A stretch of DNA of 64,000 nucleotides from NCBI RefSeq assembly GCF_003013715.1, contig NC_072815.1:310001-374000 (forward strand), in the 5' to 3' direction. The DNA comes from Candidozyma auris. Taxonomy: Eukaryota > Ascomycota > Pichiomycetes > Serinales > Metschnikowiaceae. The notes under the pieces were generated by a model. That model was not told the DNA's origin. It searched no databases and saw nothing but the letters and a program-made list of their open reading frames with translations. Positions 8,915 through 19,170 of this stretch are shown piece by piece. Every line of letters begins with the position of its first letter. Position 1 is the first letter of the stretch. The translations under genes and the position numbers were made by a program.

Positions 8915-11704
8915 ATGGCCTTTTTTGAGGCTCTCAAAGATAAAGCCGTCAGCACTTTGAACCAGGTGCTTGACAGACCCCCCGCAAACGGCTTGACCAA
9001 AGATGAGGCCTTTTGCAGGGAACACAACCTTCCTGACGGGGAGGTGGTTTTAGACGAGCTGGCGGTGGAAATTAGTTGCAAGCCAGAGAATTCGAAGGAA
9101 GCGTACAGCGCACAGTATCCGCAAGGGCGGATCTACTTGACTCAGCACTTTTTGGTGTTCAAAGATGTGTTTGACCGAAGAAACTGCTCGTTTGTAATTC
9201 ATTTGAGCACAATTAGAAAGGTGGAGAGGTTGCCCACCAGTTCGTACGGGTTTGCCTTGTCGCTAGCCACGCACAGCAGAGTGAACATCAGGATGTACTT
9301 GGTAGGGATGCGATCGGAAAGCGAGCGGTTCTCGTCGCAATTGAAGATGGCTCTCAAGAAGAACTTGCCCAATGTGAAGAAGCTCCCTCCCTTTATACAA
9401 ACGTGCTACTCGGAGTACTTGTTGGCGAAAAACAAAGTGAGCACAGAAAAAGTGGAGCTGATGCCATCGGGCGGCTTGGGAGTCAAGTTCAAGTTCCCGG
9501 GGGATGCCAGAGCCAACAGAGATAAGACCAAGATGAAGTTGTGGTTCGACTTGTTTCGTGTAGATGGACGCAACTTGTCGCTTATAAAGACTCCAATGTT
9601 CTACAAGTTGATACGGGTCGGACTCCCCAATAGACTTAGAGGTGAGATCTGGGAACTATGCTGCGGTTCTATGTACCTCAGGCTCGACCACACCGGCGAG
9701 TATGAGAAGCTCCTAAAAGACAATGAGGGAAAGAACTCGGTGGCAATCGACGAGATCTCAAAGGACTTGAATCGTTCATTGCCCGAGTATGCCGCGTACC
9801 AGGACAAGGAGGGCATAGACAGATTGCGAAGGGTACTCACGGCCTATTCTTGGAAGAACCCCGATATCGGCTATTGTCAGGCCATGAATATTGTGGTGGC
9901 GGCCTTGTTAATCTACATGTCTGAAGAACAGGCTTTCTGGTGTCTCAATGTCTTGATTGATCATGTCGTGCCTGGGTATTACTCAAGAACTATGTATGGC
10001 ACTTTGTTGGACCAAAGGGTGTTTGAGTCTCTTGTGGAAAACTCGATGCCAGTATTATGGAGTCACATTTCCAAGTACGATATCCAATTGTCGGTGATTT
10101 CCTTGCCATGGTTCCTTTCATTATACCTCACCTCCATGCCGTTGGTTTTTGCATTCAGGATTCTCGACGTGTTCTTTCTCCAGGGCCCCAAGACTTTATT
10201 TCAAGTGGCATTGGCGATTCTAAAGCTTAATGGAGAGGAGCTTTTGAAAGCCGAGGATGACGGCACATTTGTGTCCATTCTCAAGGAGTATTTTCTCACC
10301 TTGGACCATTCTGCCCATCCAAATGCGGCTAACCCTAAATTCAGCCAGGTAACCAAGTTTCAGGAGCTCATGGTGACAGCTTTCAAGGAGTTCTCTGTCA
10401 TAAATGAGGATGTCATTGAGAAACACAGAAAAAAGCACAGAAATACCATCTATTCAAGTATAACGACATTTGTCAAGAGAACGGAGTTGCGCAACTTGCC
10501 AAAAACTCAAAACATTTCTCAGTCAGACGTATCATTACTTTATGATAGATTCTATTCAATTGTCACGTCTACAATTACTGTTGGGACAGGTTCCTCGCAA
10601 ATGAACTTCGATGCATTCAAAATATTTATGCAACAAATTTGTGACTGGGTCGAGACTGAAACCAGTGAGGATGCCGAAAAGCAAGAAACATTTTTACGTC
10701 GACTCTTTGAGCACTGGGATTCTAGTTCGGAAGGAGCCTTGTCTTTGGCTGATTTGGTTGTCGGCTTGAACAAGATGTTGGAGCCTGACTTGCTCACCTC
10801 GATTTCAAATTTCTTTGCGCTTTATAGCAAGGATAATAAGGTTGATCGTGAGGGAATTTTGACAATTTCCGAAGACCTTCTCTACATCACGGCACCTTGG
10901 AAGAAAGGGCTATTGTTGGATTCGCTCACAGAAGGCGCTATAGAAAACGCCATCGCAGATGAGTTGTACAAGAAGCAAAAAGAAGCGGGAGCGGAGAACG
11001 GGGAAGGCATTCAAATTCCCCTGACGTTTGATATCGACAAACAAAGGATAGAAAATATGCAATTGGAGAGGTATCTTGCCGCCGCGAGCACCTTTATTCA
11101 AAGGGCTTTTGAGTACGCTCAGCCTGTTGAAGATGAAGAGGTCCTTATCGAAGAGCTCAAAATCGACAACTCCATCAAGAGTAATGCCGCCTTGAACCCG
11201 AATACCCCAGTGTATCTCAATTTGCCCACATTCCGAATGGTGGTTTTGGCAGACGAGACGTACGAACTATTCTTCAGCCACACTTTCCGTAACTCTTTCC
11301 ATATTGACCGACCTCTTGATTCTAAGGTCAATACAATGAGAAACTTGAGGGATATGTTTGATGGACTTATTGCAGATGGACGAGAAGTCGCTAAGAAGGT
11401 TCGTCGTCGTATGGACTCGGCTGCATCTCCTCCTCATCAGAGCGAGACTTCTTCATTGAAATCAGGAAAGTCAGCAAAGGTGCACGAGGAAGAAGAAGAA
11501 AGAGACGACGATTTTGGAGTGATTGATATCAATGAAGACGACAAGAATCTTGTGTTAGGAGCTGAGGCTCAAGTTGGGATTTCTTCTATTAACAACACAC
11601 AAGAGGAGGCCAAACGAATTGCTTCTCTTGAGGCAGAAGAGAAGGCTGCCAAGGAGGGTAAGCACAAAAAGGATGAGAATCTCATAGAGTTTGAGACACG
11701 ATGA
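8915..11704 (+). CDS. MDR1: TBC-domain Rab GTPase-activating protein (Mdr1/Gyp2 type)
   Basis: A 929-residue protein with the architecture of yeast Mdr1 (Gyp2, 950 residues). A GRAM-like domain lies at about 65-150 and a TBC domain at about 230-450. An EF-hand-like helical region at about 560-720 contains FEHWDSSSEGALSLADL, and the C-terminal tail is acidic. The TBC catalytic pair is present: the arginine finger R287 in ISKDLNR and the glutamine finger Q322 in GYCQAMN. The family speeds GTP hydrolysis on Ypt/Rab proteins; the yeast member acts on Ypt6 and others in Golgi-endosome traffic. The name MDR1 here is the yeast Rab-GAP and is unrelated to the drug pump. The start ATG at 8915 follows an A-rich leader, and no upstream in-frame extension is needed. 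Confidence 0.92.
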   Translation: MAFFEALKDKAVSTLNQVLDRPPANGLTKDEAFCREHNLPDGEVVLDELAVEISCKPENSKEAYSAQYPQGRIYLTQHFLVFKDVFDRRNCSFVIHLSTIRKVERLPTSSYGFALSLATHSRVNIRMYLVGMRSESERFSSQLKMALKKNLPNVKKLPPFIQTCYSEYLLAKNKVSTEKVELMPSGGLGVKFKFPGDARANRDKTKMKLWFDLFRVDGRNLSLIKTPMFYKLIRVGLPNRLRGEIWELCCGSMYLRLDHTGEYEKLLKDNEGKNSVAIDEISKDLNRSLPEYAAYQDKEGIDRLRRVLTAYSWKNPDIGYCQAMNIVVAALLIYMSEEQAFWCLNVLIDHVVPGYYSRTMYGTLLDQRVFESLVENSMPVLWSHISKYDIQLSVISLPWFLSLYLTSMPLVFAFRILDVFFLQGPKTLFQVALAILKLNGEELLKAEDDGTFVSILKEYFLTLDHSAHPNAANPKFSQVTKFQELMVTAFKEFSVINEDVIEKHRKKHRNTIYSSITTFVKRTELRNLPKTQNISQSDVSLLYDRFYSIVTSTITVGTGSSQMNFDAFKIFMQQICDWVETETSEDAEKQETFLRRLFEHWDSSSEGALSLADLVVGLNKMLEPDLLTSISNFFALYSKDNKVDREGILTISEDLLYITAPWKKGLLLDSLTEGAIENAIADELYKKQKEAGAENGEGIQIPLTFDIDKQRIENMQLERYLAAASTFIQRAFEYAQPVEDEEVLIEELKIDNSIKSNAALNPNTPVYLNLPTFRMVVLADETYELFFSHTFRNSFHIDRPLDSKVNTMRNLRDMFDGLIADGREVAKKVRRRMDSAASPPHQSETSSLKSGKSAKVHEEEEERDDDFGVIDINEDDKNLVLGAEAQVGISSINNTQEEAKRIASLEAEEKAAKEGKHKKDENLIEFETR

Positions 11705-11793
11705 TGATTTTGATAGAGCGAAAGTATGATATTAAATGATTAGGAGTACGGTAAAACGAAATCTAGCGTAAACGATCAGAACTGAAATGTTAT

Positions 11794-14307
11794 CTAGTTT
11801 CTTCCGAACAACTTCTTGAGAAACTTCTTTTTAGGTTTCTTCTGCTTCTTTTCGGCAGCGGGGTCCACTTTAGGCTCCCTTAGGGTTGTAACAGGAGTCT
11901 CTTGGGCGGAAGCTTGCTGAGCACTGGCCGAATGATCTTCCAGGACACGGAACCTTGAGCGGAATCCACCACCCAGTCCAGAACGGGATGTATCTTCATC
12001 ATCGGAGTCCGCGAACCGAGACCGAAATCCTTTGAAGCCACCGGCATGCTGTTGTGAATGATCTGATTGCAGTATACTACTACTAGGTGCATGCAGAGCC
12101 TTTTGATTCGCTTGCAGTTGAACGTTTGTATGGGCCGTGTTCGCCGCAGCAGCTCCAATATCTCCTTGCTGGATTGATTCCAGTCTTAGGGTGAAGCGAT
12201 GATTTCCATTCTTCTGTGGAGGCTGGTGCGATGTGCCATTTTCAGGCTTCGTACCATCCGACCCTTTACTGAATGAAGACTCCCTCTTCAAAGGCTGGAG
12301 AACAGACGCAGGTCTATTGTTCGCCTTCGCAAACAATTCAGCAGCTTTTACCTTCGCCGGTGACTGGTAGTTTGGACCAGTGTATGGATGCGGAGGAAGT
12401 CCCTGAGGCTGATTGGTCTTGAATGTTCTATTGCTCATGCCACCACCCGTGGATTGACGATTGGAAGCATCAGAAAACGTCCTAGGTCTCAAAGAACGTT
12501 CCGATAACCCACCTTGATGCTGTTGAGGGGCCTGTGCCAGTTTTCTGAGCGTGGTAGCGGCAAATTTTTGAGCATTAACAGGCGATCTTGGTGGGCCAGG
12601 ATGGTGATTCTGAGGACTAAGATTGTCATTTCCAGCAAGCTGCCCGGAGGATAATTTTGAGTTAAGCCTGGTGTTTTCTGCCGTAGTCAACGATATATAA
12701 GCCTGCTGAGCAGGACTCACGTTGGCATTGGAGTTGTTATTCATAGAGTAGCTCGACTTGGAGTTCTTCATTGCTGACTTGATAGGTCGAGAGTCACTAC
12801 TAGAGCCACTCTTAATAGAAGCGGCAATACCACCTGGCGGATGTGCGAAAGTATCTGGTCTGAGCTCGTCATCAATGATCTCAGGTTTTGGATCGAATTT
12901 AGGAGTTGCTGACTCTGAAATTGAAGCAGAATCACCGTCAGTAGCTGGTAGGCGCAACGCGTCGTCTTTGCTTTCCTGAAGCTTGGACTTCATTTGCTGC
13001 GCGAGAGTGGGCGAATTACTCTCGTTTGGAACTTCCACAATACCAAACTCATCTTCTTGTGGTTTGATGGAAGGAGGTTCCATAGATGCGTAGCTTTGAA
13101 TGACCTCGTCAGCATTTGCATCGTCGGCAGTAACAGCATGAGTCATGCTTTCTCCGTCAAGAGAGTAGGTGCTTGTGACGTCTTCGTCTTCGCGAGTAGG
13201 GATCTGCTCAGTTGCCTTACCGACCTTCTTCTGCTCGAACTCATCAACCGCAAAAGGCACAGGTTGAATAGGAACTTCTTCATCGTCAGTGGACTGTGCC
13301 TGAGGAGGCTCTTCGTCCAAAGGAGTTGATTCGGCTAGAGCTCCAATAGGCTTGACAGGGTGTGGAGCATTGATGTTTGCACCTATGGAGGGAGTTGCTG
13401 ATTCTTCTGGAAGAGGAGACGCTTGGCGAGAAGGCAGACGAGAGTAGGTCTCCTCTTCTTCCTGAAGTCTCTGTAGCTCAGCCCTCTGTCTCTCGTTCTG
13501 TAATCTCAATTGTTTAAGCTGCTCATACTCCTCACGCTGTTTCTCCAATTTTATCGCCAATTGCTTTTCCTCTTCGATTTGACGGCGCAAATCAGCTGCT
13601 GAAACATCACCATTAGTGTCTGTTTGCTCCAACTCGGCACTCTCGTCGATTTTCGACACTGCCAAAGTCGATCTTTTGTTTGCTACTCTCCTCAGAGGTG
13701 CCCCGGTCAAGGATCCCGATCTAGATCCACCAGCTGCACGAGAAAGCAGGTTATTACGAGACCCCGTCATCAGTCCCGAACGACTGATAGAAAGACCTGT
13801 CCTCATGGAGTTGGAACGGGCAATGGCTTGTTTCATGGTCGTTTCCGGCACTTCCACCACTTTGATCCCGTTGGGCGTCGGAACATATTTCTTCACCATT
13901 TTCACCTCTGGTTGTGAAGGCAGGTGTGAGAGCTTCAAGTCTCGGAGCTGGGCCCGGTTACTATAGTGAGCATCGGCCTCGCGGCCCATTTCTTCCAATT
14001 GCGAGTCTGTAAAGCTATCGTCTATCGAATATTCCACTCTAGGAGTGAAGCTGTGTCTGTCGCTAGAAGAAGACCCTCTTCTCACGTGCTGGGACAGGTG
14101 AATCAGATTGCTTTGCAAAGAAGGCGATCTTTTCAAGAGACTGCCCAGGTGGGTTATTGGCGGGGGTTTTTGTGGGTGTTGATTTGGAGACTTCTTACCT
14201 ATAGTGAGGGCAGCAGCCATGGCGCTATTATCTGGGTGATGGTTGGACGCCAGGTATCCAACACCCGTGTACGCCACGGAGTTCCTTGTTCTCCTCCTGC
14301 CAAACAT
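11794..14307 (-). CDS. Basic, low-complexity coiled-coil protein, possibly Seg1-like eisosome factor
   Basis: An 837-residue protein. It has a conserved-looking N-terminus (MFGRRRTRNSVAYTGVGY, then an Ala-rich AMAAALTIGKK patch) and a single coiled coil at about 235-290 (RRQIEEEKQLAIKLEKQ). Long disordered Ser/Pro/Gln-rich stretches follow. The Lys-rich end (KKKFLKKLFGRN) could bind acidic lipid. This layout resembles the fungal Seg1/Seg2 family (S. cerevisiae YMR086W/YKL105C), which stabilises eisosomes at the plasma membrane, but I assign it by general resemblance only. The open frame begins at an upstream ATG at 14352; I prefer the ATG at 14307 because MFGRRR is the likely family start. 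It converges with MDR1, with 89 bases between the stops. Confidence 0.5.
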   Translation of the reverse strand: MFGRRRTRNSVAYTGVGYLASNHHPDNSAMAAALTIGKKSPNQHPQKPPPITHLGSLLKRSPSLQSNLIHLSQHVRRGSSSSDRHSFTPRVEYSIDDSFTDSQLEEMGREADAHYSNRAQLRDLKLSHLPSQPEVKMVKKYVPTPNGIKVVEVPETTMKQAIARSNSMRTGLSISRSGLMTGSRNNLLSRAAGGSRSGSLTGAPLRRVANKRSTLAVSKIDESAELEQTDTNGDVSAADLRRQIEEEKQLAIKLEKQREEYEQLKQLRLQNERQRAELQRLQEEEETYSRLPSRQASPLPEESATPSIGANINAPHPVKPIGALAESTPLDEEPPQAQSTDDEEVPIQPVPFAVDEFEQKKVGKATEQIPTREDEDVTSTYSLDGESMTHAVTADDANADEVIQSYASMEPPSIKPQEDEFGIVEVPNESNSPTLAQQMKSKLQESKDDALRLPATDGDSASISESATPKFDPKPEIIDDELRPDTFAHPPGGIAASIKSGSSSDSRPIKSAMKNSKSSYSMNNNSNANVSPAQQAYISLTTAENTRLNSKLSSGQLAGNDNLSPQNHHPGPPRSPVNAQKFAATTLRKLAQAPQQHQGGLSERSLRPRTFSDASNRQSTGGGMSNRTFKTNQPQGLPPHPYTGPNYQSPAKVKAAELFAKANNRPASVLQPLKRESSFSKGSDGTKPENGTSHQPPQKNGNHRFTLRLESIQQGDIGAAAANTAHTNVQLQANQKALHAPSSSILQSDHSQQHAGGFKGFRSRFADSDDEDTSRSGLGGGFRSRFRVLEDHSASAQQASAQETPVTTLREPKVDPAAEKKQKKPKKKFLKKLFGRN

Positions 14308-15573
14308 TAGGTAGTTGTAGTGGTTGGTAGAACTGAGGCTGGAGAGTAGCAACAGTATGGATCGGGTGTGGTGGTAAGCGCACGACCTAAGGAAAGAGGC
14401 AGTTCTTTTTGTGATGAAGGGTTTATTTGAATGCTAATGAAGGCGGATCGCGGAGATCAACAGTTCTCGTTAAATGCAAAAGTCTAATCGGATGGCTGTT
14501 TAAGGTCTTTTGTGGAAGCAAGTGCGTGTCGCACTCTGACGTAGAGAACCCTTGCGGATGCAGAGAAGGCGCAGTAAGCAGAATAGTAGGAGGGAGCTTT
14601 ACGGCTGCTGAAGCTAGCGGTGGTAAAATAGTTTTGTATAAAATAAAAGAGCCTGAGTTATTTCACTTGAAGTAGAAGAGTTAAAATTTGCTAGTAATTG
14701 TCTTTTATGTTCTTTGTTAACGTATGACTGACATGGCTCGGTCATCATTTGAATGGTCTCTATTTCGAGGATAGTGGCTGCGAAAACGTAAGCGAGTACT
14801 TTGTGTGAGGCATGAGTGGTCTGTGCTGAAGATCACAGGTAAATGTGTGGTAAAGGTTTTACCTTGAAGAGCAAGTCGTACTTGTTAGGGAGCCTTGAAT
14901 TTGAAGACATGATAGAAAGCATCAGGTATCTTGATCCATCTTGGTGGGAGGGGACAACTATAAGACCCACAGCGTTATCAACGCATCAAAAATATTTCAT
15001 GAAATGCAATAATCTGGTTCACAGTTAATCAACATGGACAAAAATCGATATACTCAAAATCTGCCAGCATTAAGGCATCCTTTCAGAGAATAAGCAAGTG
15101 TCATTAAAAGGACCTATCGCATTATGTTGGAGATGAATGGGAAAAGTGATGAACGTTCGCTTCGTTTGAAAGCAACGTCTTCCTTGTGTCTGTAGCGTAG
15201 CCATGTTCGCCAAATACTTTACACTTTAGCTCGAGCCACATTCACTTGCTGAAATCAACTGGCAAGAGAGTTTTCCAATCTTCGAAATGCAAGGGTAATA
15301 TCATCAGAAGGCATGAAAACATGACAGGTTCAACTGCTGGATTGCTGGCGACCTCCGAATTTAAAAATAATAAAAAATGAAAAAAGAAATGAAGAAAGAA
15401 AAAAAAAAGAGTCGTATATAATGCCATTGAATGCAGCGACCTCGTGATTCTCGTATCTCTCACCAAAACTATCAACAGGATTTCATGATACCTGGAACGG
15501 TGGCTCAAGGGAAGGTACATTACATGGAAGGTAAAATGTCGATCCTCTCCTCGTGCAATACTAACATTCTTTA
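14308..15573. other. 1.27-kb gene-free stretch
   Basis: It lies between the start of the eisosome-like gene and the end of a small membrane-protein gene, both on the minus strand, so the right part is a 3' flank and the left part a promoter. Open frames of 60-146 codons occur on both strands but overlap, lack good starts or resemble nothing. An A-rich tract sits at 15361-15408. I see no tRNA boxes. A noncoding RNA cannot be excluded. Confidence 0.4.
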
Positions 15574-15975
15574 TCAGAGTGGAGTCCCCAGAACTGGTCT
15601 CGACACATAGCGAGGTCTTTGATCTAGGCCCAAAATGTGAAACAACCAGCGACCAGTAGACTGTCCATTGGCAATCACCCATCGAAGCATCGGTCTGGCG
15701 ATGATATAGAATCCACTCAAGAGAAAGCCTTGAATAAGCGGCATAAGAATCTGATCCTTCACAATGGCAAACACAACGATTCCAGGGGTTATAGGTGCTA
15801 GCGGCTGGAGCTCTGGGGTTGTCTCGTCAGTTTCCTCATCGACCACTTTCAACTCAGCATCAGACAAAGGCTCCACCTTCGCGCTAGCATAGCTGTTGAG
15901 AGAGCGCATGAATGACTGCTCAAAGCGCAAGTCGGGAATCGGGATTTTTGGAGGGCGTTGCATTGGTAAAGACAT
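15574..15975 (-). CDS. Small membrane protein, DUF1770/Atg43-like (tentative)
   Basis: A 133-residue protein. It starts with a Pro-rich segment and the phrase PDLRFEQSFMRSL, followed by an acidic linker and a hydrophobic region at about 65-105. That region contains IVKDQILMPLIQGFLLSGFY, and a short soluble tail follows. The PDLRFEQS...KDQ..MPL.QG pattern recalls the fungal DUF1770 family, which includes the fission yeast mitophagy receptor Atg43; this is from memory and not certain. If correct it would sit in the mitochondrial outer membrane. Two Met codons lie four residues apart; I use the first, at 15975. It is transcribed away from RPB3 across a 319-base gap. Confidence 0.6.
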   Translation of the reverse strand: MSLPMQRPPKIPIPDLRFEQSFMRSLNSYASAKVEPLSDAELKVVDEETDETTPELQPLAPITPGIVVFAIVKDQILMPLIQGFLLSGFYIIARPMLRWVIANGQSTGRWLFHILGLDQRPRYVSRPVLGTPL

Positions 15976-16294
15976 GAATTACGATCTGGGTAAGTTTGGT
16001 GATACTTAGTGCGCACATATGGTAACGGAGCACATACGATCATTGACATTCAAGGGAAGAATCAAAGAAATTAGAACATGATTAAAAAACAACAGAATAA
16101 AAATATGATGAAATGGACCAAATATGCTTATTCAGTTAAACCTCTCCCTTATGCTATCATATTTAATTCACCTTCAGTAAATTCCCTTGGCCCTTCTTCT
16201 GGTCCTGTCGTGCATATAAGTCACCGACTCACTAAACAAATCTTCACTCTGAACATTACAACGCTTTGCCCTTCTTCCTCACAGCAAACCCACC
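15976..16294. promoter_or_regulatory. Divergent promoter region, small membrane protein / RPB3
   Basis: 319 bases between two divergent start codons. A TATAAG sequence at 16215-16220, about 75 bases before the RPB3 ATG, is a weak TATA candidate. The leader just before RPB3 is C/T-rich. No gene is visible. Confidence 0.45.
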
Positions 16295-17221
16295 ATGGAA
16301 GTCGACACTGATCAAGAGCCAAGGGTCACCATCAGACAGACAGAGAGGGATCACGTGGACTTCATCTTGAAAGGGGTGGATCTCTCGGTGGCCAACTCGT
16401 TGAGAAGAACCATGTTAGCTGAAGTTCCCACGCTAGCTATCGACATCGTCGAAATCGATGTCAACACATCGGTTCTAGCAGATGAGTTCTTGACACATAG
16501 ATTGGGGTTGATTCCGCTTGTTTCTGAAGGGATCGAAAATTTGTCATACTCCAGAGACTGTACGTGTAATCAGTACTGTCCCAACTGCTCAGTCAAGCTC
16601 GAGCTCACAGCAAAATGTGACAGTGACTCCACAATGAATGTCTACGCATCAGACTTGGCAAAATTCCACAACGGCTCAAAACTAGGCGATCCGGTCATCA
16701 GGGATGCCGCGGGAAGAGGTCCTCTTCTCTGTAAATTAAGAAAGCATCAAGAACTTCGTCTTACATGTATTGCAAAAAAAGGGATTGCTAAGGAACACGC
16801 CAAATGGTCTCCCTGTGCTGCTATAGGCTTTGAATACGATCCTTGGAATAAGTTGAAGCACACAGACTACTGGTACGAGGAAGATGCTGATGCTGAGTGG
16901 CCACGACTGGCCAACTGCGAATGGGAAGAAGCCCCTGACCCTGATGCTCCCTTCGACTACAAAGCTAAGCCTTCTAACTTTTATGTTGACGTTGAAACGG
17001 TCGGAAACTTGCCTCCTAATGAAGTGGTGGTGAGAAGCATAGAGGTGTTGCAGTTGAAGCTAGCTGGCATTGCAGTAGAGCTTAATAAGGATACTGTCGA
17101 GGCAAACAGTGCTTCTGCGGGGGGATTTACTACATATGGCCGTTCTCCTGGTGGTGGTGCTGGCAACTCTCCTGCAAATGGGTATGCTTACGGCGAAGGC
17201 TTCGGCAGTCTGGGTTGGTAA
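16295..17221 (+). CDS. RPB3: RNA polymerase II subunit Rpb3
   Basis: A 308-residue protein matching Rpb3, the alpha-like subunit that pairs with Rpb11 to nucleate RNA polymerase II assembly. The N-terminal dimerisation motif is clear ([17 protein letters not shown]). The zinc-binding loop has C89, C91, C95 and C98 ([10 protein letters not shown]), and the second alpha-homology half follows ([22 protein letters not shown]). Length is close to the S. cerevisiae protein (318). The C-terminal tail is Gly/Ala/Ser-rich. I noticed no in-frame CTG in the parts I checked, as expected where CUG is avoided in highly expressed genes. The ATG at 16295 is the first in a C-rich leader. It converges with HIS6 with 80 bases between the stops. 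Confidence 0.97.
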   Translation: MEVDTDQEPRVTIRQTERDHVDFILKGVDLSVANSLRRTMLAEVPTLAIDIVEIDVNTSVLADEFLTHRLGLIPLVSEGIENLSYSRDCTCNQYCPNCSVKLELTAKCDSDSTMNVYASDLAKFHNGSKLGDPVIRDAAGRGPLLCKLRKHQELRLTCIAKKGIAKEHAKWSPCAAIGFEYDPWNKLKHTDYWYEEDADAEWPRLANCEWEEAPDPDAPFDYKAKPSNFYVDVETVGNLPPNEVVVRSIEVLQLKLAGIAVELNKDTVEANSASAGGFTTYGRSPGGGAGNSPANGYAYGEGFGSLGW

Positions 17222-17301
17222 AATTTGTACAAGTTGTAATATATATAAAAAAGAAAGGCGTCCATAGTTTGAATGATCGCATGTATACATTCGCCCTGAT
17301 G

Positions 17302-18126
17302 CTACTTTCGTTCATTCCACTCGAGAACCTCGGAAAGTTTGACAAGGTCTCCTCCAAAAACGTCCAACGACGAACCGTATGTCAAGTCCACTTTGCCCCG
17401 GCTCAATTGCTCTACAAGTGCCAAGTCCAGAGCCAGCTTGGCTCCGCCGGCATAAGTGATTTTTCCCTCGTAACCTCTAGGACACCACTCACCCAAATTC
17501 TCCACCAACTCGGCGTCTATGCCTTTGCAAAGCCCTTCTACATCGGCAGCATGGATTAAAAACTCATCGCAAAACTCGCTTAGCATATCAAGAAGCTCAC
17601 TGCTAAGCTTGCACTTGGTGATCGTCTGCCATTTATTTGTAGCCACGAACCACGAGATCTCGTCGTCGTCTCCAATCACCCTACGGCAACTGAGGTCCAC
17701 CACAAGATTTTCTTTGCCAATCTTATTTGAGATCTTTATGAGCCTCTCCATATCTAGATTCCACTCATCGTGGGTGTTTTTCGTAAAGAGCCAGCTCGTC
17801 ACTATCACATGGCTAGCGCCCATGTTGAGCCAAGCGTCAGCGTTGTCGATGGTAATACCGCCGCCCACTTGAAGATGATTAGGCCACGTTTCGAGAGCCA
17901 ATTGAGCGGCCTCGTTGTTTGCAGGATTTGTCCCAAGTTTTATTACATGGCACCCTTCAACGTTATGCTCTCTATACAACTGAGCATAGTACGAAGATGG
18001 TTTGGTGGACACAAAGTTTTCCTGTGCCTTATCCGTGGGTGAAACATCGTCTTTAGTCAAAGTTCCTCCCACGATCTGCTTAACCTGCCCTGCATGAATG
18101 TCAATGCACCCTCTGAATTTGGTCAT
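17302..18126 (-). CDS. HIS6: Histidine biosynthesis ProFAR isomerase (His6)
   Basis: A 274-residue TIM-barrel enzyme that isomerises N'-(5'-phosphoribosyl)formimino-AICAR-ribonucleotide, the fourth step of histidine synthesis. The start [21 protein letters not shown] carries the first catalytic Asp. The phosphate-binding loops NNEAAQ, QVGGGI and YAGGAK and the end ([13 protein letters not shown]) are all recognisable. The codon after GGAK (17434-17436, minus strand) is CTG where I recall fungal orthologues having Ser, supporting CUG-Ser decoding. The gene is head to head with FAF1 across only 90 bases, as in S. cerevisiae (YIL020C-YIL019W). Confidence 0.96.
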   Translation of the reverse strand: MTKFRGCIDIHAGQVKQIVGGTLTKDDVSPTDKAQENFVSTKPSSYYAQLYREHNVEGCHVIKLGTNPANNEAAQLALETWPNHLQVGGGITIDNADAWLNMGASHVIVTSWLFTKNTHDEWNLDMERLIKISNKIGKENLVVDLSCRRVIGDDDEISWFVATNKWQTITKCKLSSELLDMLSEFCDEFLIHAADVEGLCKGIDAELVENLGEWCPRGYEGKITYAGGAKLALDLALVEQLSRGKVDLTYGSSLDVFGGDLVKLSEVLEWNERK

Positions 18127-18216
18127 TGGGTGAGTAGGTGATTGATGATAGTTTGTATAGTAGTGGGAAGAGCATCGCGAAAGTAACTTCTGGCGATAGA
18201 ATAGTCAACTTTTACC
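18127..18216. promoter_or_regulatory. 90-bp bidirectional promoter HIS6/FAF1
   Basis: Only 90 bases separate the start codons of HIS6 (-) and FAF1 (+), so both core promoters and 5' UTRs must fit here or extend into the genes. I see no full Gcn4 site (TGASTCA), which would be expected in a typical amino-acid-starvation-controlled HIS promoter. A partial GCGATG core on the minus strand (in gcatcgcg) is reminiscent of the PAC element of ribosome-biogenesis genes but is not a full match. Confidence 0.5.
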
Positions 18217-19170
18217 ATGGGTGACGACGACGACTATTTGAAGGCGTTGGAGATCCAGCGAAAGAATTTCGAAAAGCAGTTTGGCAACCTCGAAGATATG
18301 GGTTTTGTCGACAAGTCCAAAGTTCAAGAGTCGGAGCTGTCTGAGGAGAGTGACAGTGCAAGCGAAAGTGATAGTGACAGCGATGTTGAGGATCAGAGGA
18401 GTGGAGATGAAAGTTCTAACGAAGATGAGTCAGAATCTGAAATCGAGTCACTTTCTGAAGAAGAAGTCAAGCCAAAAGTGGTGCGTCTTGAAGGAGATTC
18501 ACCAGCTCCGGCGATAGCTTCCAAAGAAGAGAGGAAGCTCTTACGAAAAGGCAGAGCCCCCACCATTGCTGAGCTCGAAAGATTAAGGCTAGAGAAGGAG
18601 AAGATCACAAAGAAACAGCAGGCACAGGCTGCCAAGGAAGACTCCGAGAATTTGGAGAATGATCTTAAGCTACAGAGACTTCTCAGTGAATCCCACATTC
18701 TCGCGCATAATATGGAGCATCTGGGTGCTGAGCTCACTTTGCAGACGATAGATTATGAGGATCCCGTGGGCAATGCAAGGAGACGTATTCTTGACCAGCG
18801 TATTCGAGCAGCAGCAGCGACAAACTCTCGTACGGGTGGTCTTCCCGCTAAACTTGAAAAAATGCCCATGAAGCTTCGAAAAGGTATAATTAGTGCCAGA
18901 GAGAGACGAGTATTAGAACACGAAAGAGAGGCACGTGAAGCAGGTATTGTGCTTTCCAAGGTGAAGAAGGGCCAGCTAAGAGACTTGGAGCTGGGAAAGG
19001 GCGCCACTGCATCGAGCGACCGTTTGGGTGTGGGCAAAAAGCAGAAGAACAGGGTCAGAGATCGTGGGTTGAAGATCCATCTGGTTGGAAAATCAACGAG
19101 AAACGGGTTGCGTCTTTCTGCTGATGAGATTAACAGGATCAACAACGGCAGGCGTAGAGGCAGAAGGTGA
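18217..19170 (+). CDS. FAF1: 40S ribosomal subunit assembly factor Faf1
   Basis: A 317-residue protein with an acidic Ser/Glu/Asp N-terminal third (residues 39-90), a central charged helix, and a very basic C-terminus ending NNGRRRGRR. This fits Faf1 (YIL019W, 346 residues), a nucleolar factor needed for 18S rRNA processing at sites A0-A2. Assignment rests mainly on synteny: RPB3, HIS6 and this gene have the same order and strands as YIL021W, YIL020C and YIL019W. Charge pattern and size agree. One CTG codon (18337-18339) falls inside a Ser/Glu run, where Ser reads more naturally than Leu. Confidence 0.85.
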   Translation: MGDDDDYLKALEIQRKNFEKQFGNLEDMGFVDKSKVQESELSEESDSASESDSDSDVEDQRSGDESSNEDESESEIESLSEEEVKPKVVRLEGDSPAPAIASKEERKLLRKGRAPTIAELERLRLEKEKITKKQQAQAAKEDSENLENDLKLQRLLSESHILAHNMEHLGAELTLQTIDYEDPVGNARRRILDQRIRAAAATNSRTGGLPAKLEKMPMKLRKGIISARERRVLEHEREAREAGIVLSKVKKGQLRDLELGKGATASSDRLGVGKKQKNRVRDRGLKIHLVGKSTRNGLRLSADEINRINNGRRRGRR

